DNA of 6,745 bases from an uncultured Burkholderiales bacterium (GTDB taxonomy: Bacteria; Pseudomonadota; Gammaproteobacteria; Burkholderiales; Burkholderiaceae_D): assembly GCA_937872165.1 (NCBI GenBank), contig CALMOR010000077.1, positions 5,346 through 12,090 on the forward strand, in the 5' to 3' direction. Position 1 is the first letter of the stretch. Every line of letters begins with the position of its first letter. A program made the position numbers and the translations under genes. Of the stretch, positions 5,957 through 6,745 are shown piece after piece. The notes beneath the pieces were generated by a model. It was not told where the DNA came from, did no database searches, and saw only the letters and a list, made by a program, of their open reading frames with translations.

Positions 5957-6745
5957 ATGCCCCCGTCCCCGAGCGCGTCGACCTCCCTCCTCCGCGTCGC
6001 GGTCCGCTCGCTCGTCGTCGCCTTCGTCGCGACGGCGGCGCCGGCCGACGGCGCGACGAAGGAACTGCGGGTCGGCTCGAAGCGCTTCACCGAGTCGTAC
6101 ATCCTCGGCGAGATCGTGCAGCGCACGCTGGCCGACCACGGCGCGCCGGCCACGCACAAGGCCGGGCTCGGCAACACCGGCATCCTGGTCGCGGCGCTCG
6201 ATGCGGGCGAGATCGACCTCTATCCGGAATACACCGGCACCATCGCGCGCGAGATCCTGAAGCGCGACGGCGACCTGTCGCTCGACGCGTTGAACGCGAT
6301 GCTCGCGACCCGCGGACTCAAGGTCGCGGTCCCGCTCGGCTTCTCGAACAGCTATGCGCTCGCGATGCGCGAGGACGAAGCCGCACGACGCGGCATCGCG
6401 AAGGCCTCCGACCTCGCGGACGCGACCAGGACGCGCGACCTGCATCTCGGGCTGTCGAACGAGTTCCTCGCGCGCGGCGATGGCTGGCCCGCGCTGAAGC
6501 AGGCCTACGGGCTCGCGCTCGCGACGCCGTCGGGACTCGACCACGGGCTCGCGTACGACGCGCTCGCGCAGAAGCGCGTGGACCTGATCGACATCTATTC
6601 GACCGACGCGCGCATCGGCCGCGACGGCGTGCGCGTGCTGGTCGACGACCGGCACTTCTTCCCCGCCTACGACGCGGTGCTGCTGATGCGCGCCGACGTC
6701 GACCCGGCGCCGCTCGAAGGTCTGCGGGGCGCCATCGACAACGCG
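5957..6745 (+). CDS. Glycine betaine/choline-type ABC transporter substrate-binding protein (OpuBC/OsmF family), N-terminal part
   Basis: 263 residues are open to the right edge; the 3' end is missing, though the family is usually about 300 residues, so most of the protein is present. A signal peptide covers roughly residues 1-32 (basic Arg residues, hydrophobic LVVAFVATAA, then APADGA), so it is periplasmic. The mature protein starts with ELRVGSKRFTESYILGEI, typical of OpuAC-type binding proteins. Further family marks are DLYPEYTGT (Y89, Y92), SNSYALAMR (Y133), LSNEF (N168) and IYSTDARI (Y214-D217). Such proteins deliver quaternary ammonium compounds (glycine betaine, choline, proline betaine) to an ABC permease; tyrosines of these motifs typically form the binding cage. 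Exact ligand cannot be read from sequence. The permease and ATPase genes probably follow beyond the window. It is divergent from the manganese exporter, 261 bp from its start. In some bacteria the binding domain is fused to the permease, which cannot be excluded here. Confidence 0.9.
   Translation, partial: MPPSPSASTSLLRVAVRSLVVAFVATAAPADGATKELRVGSKRFTESYILGEIVQRTLADHGAPATHKAGLGNTGILVAALDAGEIDLYPEYTGTIAREILKRDGDLSLDALNAMLATRGLKVAVPLGFSNSYALAMREDEAARRGIAKASDLADATRTRDLHLGLSNEFLARGDGWPALKQAYGLALATPSGLDHGLAYDALAQKRVDLIDIYSTDARIGRDGVRVLVDDRHFFPAYDAVLLMRADVDPAPLEGLRGAIDNA

Noticed and set aside
5924..6655. 243-residue minus-strand open frame opposite the binding-protein gene
   Set aside because: Arg/Val/Glu-rich shadow; the plus strand has a signal peptide and OpuBC/OsmF motifs throughout.

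Overview
This window is very GC-rich DNA with dense coding on both strands. It looks like a chromosomal segment of a Gram-negative bacterium, most likely Pseudomonadota. Secreted and lipoprotein M13 peptidases in multiple copies would fit a Lysobacter/Xanthomonas-type gammaproteobacterium, but that placement is an inference. Long overlapping open frames occur on every strand because stop codons are rare at this base composition. Only five protein genes are supported by family-level motifs.

Layout, left to right. (1) Positions 1-362, minus strand: the N-terminal 120 residues of a secreted M13 (neprilysin-type) zinc peptidase that runs off the left edge; it starts at GTG and has no ATG start. 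(2) A divergent intergenic region of about 170 bp with an imperfect inverted repeat. (3) 532-2892, plus strand: a P1B-1 copper(I)-exporting ATPase (CopA type) with an N-terminal YHS domain and a heavy-metal-binding module instead of the usual HMA domain. (4) A convergent gap of about 130 bp with two small dyads. (5) 3020-5062, minus strand: a second M13 peptidase, a lipoprotein, whose frame is cut by an in-frame TAG at 3188-3190. The 55 codons after the stop still encode the family C-terminus, including the catalytic His and Arg. (6) 5132-5695, minus strand: a TMEM165/GDT1 (UPF0016) manganese exporter. Its leader (about 5759-5892) carries a yybP-ykoY manganese riboswitch behind a good sigma70-like promoter. 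(7) 5957-6745, plus strand: the N-terminal 263 residues of an OpuBC/OsmF-type quaternary-ammonium (glycine betaine/choline) substrate-binding protein, cut by the right edge.

The best-understood unit is the riboswitch plus manganese exporter. Manganese binding to the leader RNA should raise production of the exporter, which lowers cytoplasmic manganese. A 10-nt stretch in the aptamer is perfectly complementary to the ribosome-binding region of the exporter gene, which suggests translational control. The truncated M13 gene follows 69 bp downstream on the same strand with no evident terminator, so it may share the transcript. The copper ATPase adds a second metal-efflux function.

I do not see a wholly new system, CRISPR array, mobile element or RNA gene other than the riboswitch. 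The strongest oddities are the amber-interrupted peptidase and the riboswitch expression platform.
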